This document shows positions 5,537-8,704 of a stretch of DNA of 8,704 nt, piece after piece. The position numbers and the translations under genes were made by a program. The DNA is taken from the NCBI GenBank assembly GCA_028279995.1, contig JANQMQ010000241.1, forward strand, positions 1 through 8,704, in the 5' to 3' direction. Within the stretch, counting starts at the first letter, position 1; each line of letters opens with the position of its first letter. The notes below the pieces were generated by a model. That model searched no databases, had not been told where the DNA came from, and saw only the letters and a program-made list of their open reading frames with translations. The stretch comes from Candidatus Phaeomarinibacter sp. GTDB taxonomy: Bacteria; Pseudomonadota; Alphaproteobacteria; CGMCC-115125.

Positions 5537-5959
5537 ATGACCAACTCTGACATTGTCGCCAAGTTTTTTGAACTTCAGTACGCAGGCGATTTTGACACAG
5601 CCTTCGGTTCATATGCGGACCCGGACCGGTTCAGCTGGATTGTCGGCAGTGCAAACAACCCGGAGCTCACCACCTCCATCCCTTGGGCGGGCCGGGAACT
5701 GCGCGGCAAGGATGGTTACATCGAACTCACCGGTTTGCTGTTCGGAGAATTCGACGTGATCGAGTTTACCCCGGCACATTTCACCGATGGAGGCGACAGG
5801 GTTATTGTCGAAGGACATTTCAAATTCCAGCACAAGGCCACAGGAAAGATCGCTGACAGCGACTGGGTCGGCCGGTTCGACATGGAAGACGGAAAGATCA
5901 TAGGCGGCCAGTTCTTCGAGAACACTCATGCCGTTGCCGCCGCCCGCATTGCTGACTGA
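5537..5959 (+). CDS. SnoaL-like / NTF2-fold protein
   Basis: This 140-aa protein has the pattern of the NTF2-like superfamily: an N-terminal helix (DIVAKFFELQYAGDFDTAF), a Trp-containing strand, ELRGKDGYIELTGLL, then paired strands (VIEFTPAHFTDGGDRVIVEGHFKF) and a C-terminal DGKIIGGQFFENT. Related proteins include polyketide cyclases, steroid isomerases and many without known activity, so the substrate is undefined. AAGGAGA lies at 5522-5528 ahead of ATG 5537. It is the first gene of a plus-strand run. The GFA gene begins 13 bases after its stop. Confidence 0.88.
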   Translation: MTNSDIVAKFFELQYAGDFDTAFGSYADPDRFSWIVGSANNPELTTSIPWAGRELRGKDGYIELTGLLFGEFDVIEFTPAHFTDGGDRVIVEGHFKFQHKATGKIADSDWVGRFDMEDGKIIGGQFFENTHAVAAARIAD

Positions 5960-5972
5960 ACCCGCGAGCATC

Positions 5973-6464
5973 ATGACAACAACAGTCAAGTCTCCTGCCC
6001 TCCCTCTCCACGGCGGCTGCCAGTGCGGCGCGGTGCGCTACACGATCTCAGGCCCGCCGGTCGTCTTCTATCTGTGCCACTGCACCGAGTGCCAGAAGCA
6101 GACGTCCAGCGCCTTCGGCGAAAGCCTGCGGGTGAACCTCGCGGACTTCACCATCGACGGCCCGACAAAGGTCTTTCTGCGGCCCATAGCAAAAGGCGGC
6201 CATCAGACCTGCACCTTCTGTGACATCTGCGGCACCCGCCTGACCCATCAGCGCCCGGGCTACGGTGACAAGCTCAACGTCAAGGCCGGCACGCTGGACG
6301 ACGCCAGATGGCTGGTCCCTGCCGGACACATCTGGACGTCATCCAAACAGGCGCACATGACCATCCGCGACGATGAACTGTCCTACCCGCACCAACCCGA
6401 GAGTGACGACGCTCTTGAAGCGAAATGGCAGTCGATGACGCCTGACTGGTATCCAGCCTCATGA
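5973..6464 (+). CDS. GFA-family zinc protein (glutathione-dependent formaldehyde-activating enzyme-like)
   Basis: GFA/CENP-V-fold proteins bind zinc through clustered cysteines; the founding member joins formaldehyde to glutathione, but most relatives have unassigned substrates. From ATG 5973 (163 aa) the zinc ligands are visible: GGCQCGAVRY (14-23, Cys16 and Cys18), LCHCTECQK (34-42, Cys35, Cys37 and Cys40) and CTFCDICG (80-87, Cys83 and Cys86). NVKAGTLDD and HIWTSSK follow in the usual order. The ATG at 5928 would lie inside the SnoaL-like gene and adds residues unlike the family, so I prefer 5973 even though its Shine-Dalgarno is weak. Coupling to the upstream gene could compensate. The stop overlaps the start of the Rieske gene (ATGA). 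Confidence 0.93.
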   Translation: MTTTVKSPALPLHGGCQCGAVRYTISGPPVVFYLCHCTECQKQTSSAFGESLRVNLADFTIDGPTKVFLRPIAKGGHQTCTFCDICGTRLTHQRPGYGDKLNVKAGTLDDARWLVPAGHIWTSSKQAHMTIRDDELSYPHQPESDDALEAKWQSMTPDWYPAS

Positions 6465-6835
6465 CCACTGAGGACTGGCAGCGTCGGCCCGGGGCCCCCC
6501 GGCACGGAACCCAGCTGTGCCCGCTGAACGAAATTCGCGAGCCCGGCGCCCGTGGCTTTCTGTTCGGCGAGGGCAAGGAGCGGTTCGACATGTTTGTCGT
6601 GCGCCGGGGTGCGGATGTCTTCGCCTATGTGAAGGAATGTCCCCACGCCTTCACGCCACTGGAAACATGGCCGGACAAATTTCTCACCCTCGCGGAAGAC
6701 GAGATCGTCTGCTCCACCCACGGCGCGCTCTTCAACATGGATGACGGCCTGTGCACCTCCGGCCCCTGTACAGGCAAGGCGCTGATCCCCATTCCCGTCA
6801 CCGTCGAAAATGGTATGATCACCATCATCCAATAA
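6461..6835 (+). CDS. Small Rieske [2Fe-2S] protein
   Basis: This single-domain Rieske protein of 124 aa would be an electron carrier or the iron-sulfur part of an oxygenase or reductase. Both cluster motifs are intact: C-P-H (Cys60, His62) in KECPHAFTPLE and C-x-x-H (Cys84, His87) in VCSTHGALF. CTSGPCTGKALIPIPV closes the domain. The CPHAFTPLE form and small size point to the soluble ferredoxin-like type rather than the bc1 subunit; there is no membrane anchor or Tat signal. The start codon ATG 6461 overlaps the GFA stop (ATGA), so translation is probably coupled. No oxygenase alpha subunit or ferredoxin reductase lies in the window, so its partner is unknown. Confidence 0.93.
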   Translation: MTTEDWQRRPGAPRHGTQLCPLNEIREPGARGFLFGEGKERFDMFVVRRGADVFAYVKECPHAFTPLETWPDKFLTLAEDEIVCSTHGALFNMDDGLCTSGPCTGKALIPIPVTVENGMITIIQ

Positions 6836-6878
6836 GGCGATAACAGGGCCGACAAAGGGGCCAAGGGGGACATATTTC

Positions 6879-7280
6879 ATGGATATTCTTGCCAATCTGA
6901 ACTGGCTGGCGGTGCTGACCGCCGCCGTCGCGGGCTTTGCCACCGGCGCTGTCTGGTACGGCGTTTTTGCCAAGCCGTGGATGGCCGCCGCAGGCCTCAC
7001 CGACGATGACATCACCCAGGAAGCCTCCACGTACATTCTTGCCGGCATCCTGCAGGTCGTCATGGCCATCACGCTTGCCATCGTCATTTCCCAGACGGGC
7101 ATATCGTCCTGGCTCGGCGGCGCCATCCTCGGCTTTGGCATCGGCATCGGGCTGGTGACGGCCAACAAGGCGCTGAATGCAGCGTTCCAGGGCACCAGCC
7201 GCAACCTTGTCATCATCGACGGGCTGCACGCCGCTGTTGCCTTCGCCTTCATGGGCGCGATCCTAGGTGGCTGGCAGTAG
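6879..7280 (+). CDS. DUF1761 family membrane protein
   Basis: This 133-aa integral membrane protein has about four hydrophobic helices. The N-terminal signature NLNWLAVLTAAVAGFATGAVWYGVFAKPWM, read from residue 6, is characteristic of DUF1761: an Asn-Trp start, then G-x-x-W-Y-G and a K-P-W box. Later helices (about 53-71, 77-95 and 112-131) follow short polar loops. No activity is known for the family. AAGGGGGA at 6863-6870 serves ATG 6879. The gene lies 43 bases after the Rieske stop in the same direction and may share its transcript. Confidence 0.88.
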   Translation: MDILANLNWLAVLTAAVAGFATGAVWYGVFAKPWMAAAGLTDDDITQEASTYILAGILQVVMAITLAIVISQTGISSWLGGAILGFGIGIGLVTANKALNAAFQGTSRNLVIIDGLHAAVAFAFMGAILGGWQ

Positions 7281-7292
7281 TGACCCGCTGAC

Positions 7293-7306
7293 TTGACCGG
7301 GATCAA
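7293..7306 (+). promoter_or_regulatory. FNR/FixK-type box upstream of the flavodoxin gene
   Basis: TTGAC-CGGG-ATCAA matches the FNR/FixK/FnrL consensus TTGAT-N4-ATCAA at 9 of 10 defined positions. Its centre (7299.5) is 41.5 bases before the A of ATG 7341. If it acts as a class II activator site at -41.5, transcription would start at the ATG itself, and CATTGT (7329-7334) would be the -10. This suggests control by oxygen or redox state, but only by sequence match. Confidence 0.5.
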
Positions 7307-7340
7307 CGCAGTCTGACCATGGACAGGGCATTGTCCGGCC

Positions 7341-7838
7341 ATGGCAGACAGCAAAATCCTTGTCATCTACTACTCGCGCACCGGCAGAACCCGCCGCCTT
7401 GCCCAGAGGCTGGCGGAGCTGCTCCAGGCCGACATTGAAGAGATGGACTGCCCGCGCTACCGGCTTGGTTTCTTCGGCTGGTGGCGCTACCTGCGCGCGG
7501 GCTTCGACAGCGTCAAAGGCAATCTGCCGCCTGCCGCCACGCTCAAGAGAAACCCGGCCGACTATGATCTCGTCCTTCTGGGCACCCCCATCTGGACGAG
7601 CTACCCGTCACTCCCCCTGCGGGCCTATCTCGAGAGCAAGCCGGACATGCCGCGCAGCATCGCAGCTTTCCTCACCTATAGCGGTCAATCAGAGCCAGAC
7701 AAGGCGTTCGACATGATGGCGGAGATGCTGGGCAAGCCGATTGACCATTGCCTCGCCATCCAAGAAGAGAAAGGCGAATTGCCCGACATGGAAGCCAAGG
7801 CCGCACACTTCGCTAAAGAGTTGCAGAACGTCAGCTAG
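7341..7838 (+). CDS. Flavodoxin-fold protein
   Basis: The 165-aa protein has the flavodoxin Rossmann-like fold: an initial strand KILVIYYS followed by the FMN-phosphate loop S-x-T-G-x-T (Ser12, Thr14, Gly15, Thr17). A second strand DYDLVLLGTPIW (74-85) follows, with an aromatic loop TSYPSLPLRAYL typical of the FMN-binding region. LTYSGQSEPDKAF gives the third loop. It would carry electrons or act as an NAD(P)H-quinone reductase-like flavoprotein; the redox partner is unknown. No good Shine-Dalgarno precedes ATG 7341, which fits the leaderless promoter model from the FNR-like box at 7293-7306. Its 3' end overlaps the convergent creatininase-family gene by 8 bases. Confidence 0.9.
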   Translation: MADSKILVIYYSRTGRTRRLAQRLAELLQADIEEMDCPRYRLGFFGWWRYLRAGFDSVKGNLPPAATLKRNPADYDLVLLGTPIWTSYPSLPLRAYLESKPDMPRSIAAFLTYSGQSEPDKAFDMMAEMLGKPIDHCLAIQEEKGELPDMEAKAAHFAKELQNVS

Positions 7839-8577
7839 ACGCAAATGTCTTGAAGCTGTCCTTCAACCCCGTGACCGACAGCGCGACCAGCTTGCCGCCA
7901 TCTTCCGGATTGGCCAGTGTCGGATCGGAGCCCATGCGTCCGTCAGGAAATCTGTTGCGATAGTCCTCCGCATCCGTGAACCGCCCATTGGGGGCCACCT
8001 TGGGGCTCACCTCGGCGGTCTTGATTGAGTCCGGATAGGCCCACTGCGTCACCGCAACTTCGGAAGGAGTCGCGTGGCTCCCGTGCCCCTTGCCATAAGT
8101 CTTCATGCACATGTCCATCACCGGTTTGTAGTCCCACCAGTTGTCGAGCTTGCATTTGACCGGGCCACGATTGGACGCTTCACCAGCAAGCGAGCGGTCC
8201 GCGTAGATCTCGGAGAACGCCGCATTGATGGTGGCGATGTTGCCGCCATGGCCGTTGAAGAACAGCACCCGCTCAAACCCGTGCACCGCCAATGACGACA
8301 CCCAGTCATGAATGGCGGCAATCATCGTCGAGGGCCTGAGCGTCATCGACCCGGCAAAGCCCAGATGGTGCTGCGCGCAGCCCACATTGAAAGTCGGCCC
8401 GACGAGAATGTCCGCGTCTTTCTGCGCCTCGTGCGAGATGATCTCCGGACACAGCGCATCCGTGCCGATCAGTCCTGTCGGCCCGTGCTGCTCGGTGGAG
8501 CCGATGGGAATGACGATCGCTTTTGACCGGGTCAGGTAGTCATCGACTTCCTGCCAGGTGGAATGGTGCAGCAACAT
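7831..8577 (-). CDS. Creatininase-family amidohydrolase
   Basis: Members are metal-dependent amide hydrolases such as creatininase, with relatives in riboflavin/F420 and mycofactocin pathways. The metal site is visible: PIGSTEQHGP (24-33, Glu29 and His31), GTD (38-40, Asp40), and NGHGGN (108-113, His110). A later GSHATPSEVA (His168, Glu173) occupies the place of the family's H-A-G-x-x-E-T-S motif. At 248 aa it is of normal length. The segment HGPTGLIGTD differs from the more common HGPHLPLDTD, so the substrate may differ from creatinine. The start is ATG 8577. It lies 5 bases after the stop of another minus-strand gene, indicating an operon. The actual substrate cannot be told. Confidence 0.92.
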   Translation of the reverse strand: MLLHHSTWQEVDDYLTRSKAIVIPIGSTEQHGPTGLIGTDALCPEIISHEAQKDADILVGPTFNVGCAQHHLGFAGSMTLRPSTMIAAIHDWVSSLAVHGFERVLFFNGHGGNIATINAAFSEIYADRSLAGEASNRGPVKCKLDNWWDYKPVMDMCMKTYGKGHGSHATPSEVAVTQWAYPDSIKTAEVSPKVAPNGRFTDAEDYRNRFPDGRMGSDPTLANPEDGGKLVALSVTGLKDSFKTFASS

Positions 8578-8582
8578 GTGGC

Positions 8583-8704
8583 CTAGCCCTTTATGAGATA
8601 TTCGAATTCGATTTCGTCGCGGATGGGAATGCCCTTCTCACCGGTCAGCGGGATTGTCGGCTTCAGCTTGCGCGCTTCTTCAATGGCGTTGATCCCCACA
8701 CGCG
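8583..8704 (-). CDS. 3' end of an unrecognised gene (partial)
   Basis: A minus-strand reading frame enters from the right edge and ends at TAG (8583-8585). The visible 39 residues include INAIEEARKLKPTIPLTGEK and end FEYLIKG. The fragment is too short for me to name a family. The 5-base gap to the creatininase-family start at 8577 makes co-transcription very likely. Confidence 0.65.
   Translation of the reverse strand, partial: RVGINAIEEARKLKPTIPLTGEKGIPIRDEIEFEYLIKG

Noticed and set aside
6383..7366. Long minus-strand open frame (327 codons) opposite the Rieske and DUF1761 genes
   Set aside because: Its translation is low-complexity and matches no family. It lies antisense to two clear protein families on the plus strand and results from GC-biased codon use.
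1..8704. CRISPR array, tRNA genes, transposase or toxin-antitoxin pair
   Set aside because: I saw no repeat-spacer pattern, no cloverleaf sequence with CCA-end features, and no transposase or toxin motif in any frame.

Overview
The window is high-GC bacterial chromosome, densely packed with short intergenic gaps. It looks alphaproteobacterial: codon use is strongly GC-biased, the tsaD-gpsA-YciI-EVE gene order is one I associate with that class, and a possible FNR/FixK-type box is present. I cannot name a genus. No tRNA, rRNA, CRISPR array or transposase is visible.

Left edge (1-1871). The first ~170 bases are AT-rich (about 35% G+C by hand count). They run straight into a tsaD gene that has lost its first ~60-70 codons. 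Between tsaD and the next long gene, bases 1029-1872 hold a small minus-strand unit: a promoter with an 11-bp inverted repeat (1635-1694), two tiny single-pass membrane protein ORFs of 39 and 47 aa that resemble each other, and a strong intrinsic terminator whose T-tract reads on the minus strand.

Centre (1873-5449). A TetR-family regulator is divergent from gpsA, the glycerol-3-phosphate dehydrogenase of phospholipid synthesis. A four-helix membrane protein of unknown function follows on the minus strand; it is separated from a YciI-like gene by a promoter carrying a perfect 20-bp operator-like palindrome. YciI is followed by an EVE-domain protein. A glyoxalase/bleomycin-resistance-type (VOC) gene converges on EVE with an 8-base overlap.

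Right side (5537-8704). A plus-strand run encodes a SnoaL-like protein, a GFA-type zinc protein, a small Rieske [2Fe-2S] protein and a DUF1761 membrane protein. GFA and Rieske overlap by ATGA, suggesting translational coupling. A flavodoxin-fold protein follows, with a near-consensus FNR/FixK box 34 bases before its start. A creatininase-family hydrolase converges on it with another 8-base overlap. It is preceded on the minus strand by the 3' end of an unrecognised gene cut by the window edge.

No large new defence or mobile system is evident. The most interesting points are the broken tsaD junction, the cryptic pair of micro-membrane proteins with their own operator and terminator, the 20-bp palindrome, and the FNR-like box whose spacing predicts a leaderless flavodoxin mRNA.
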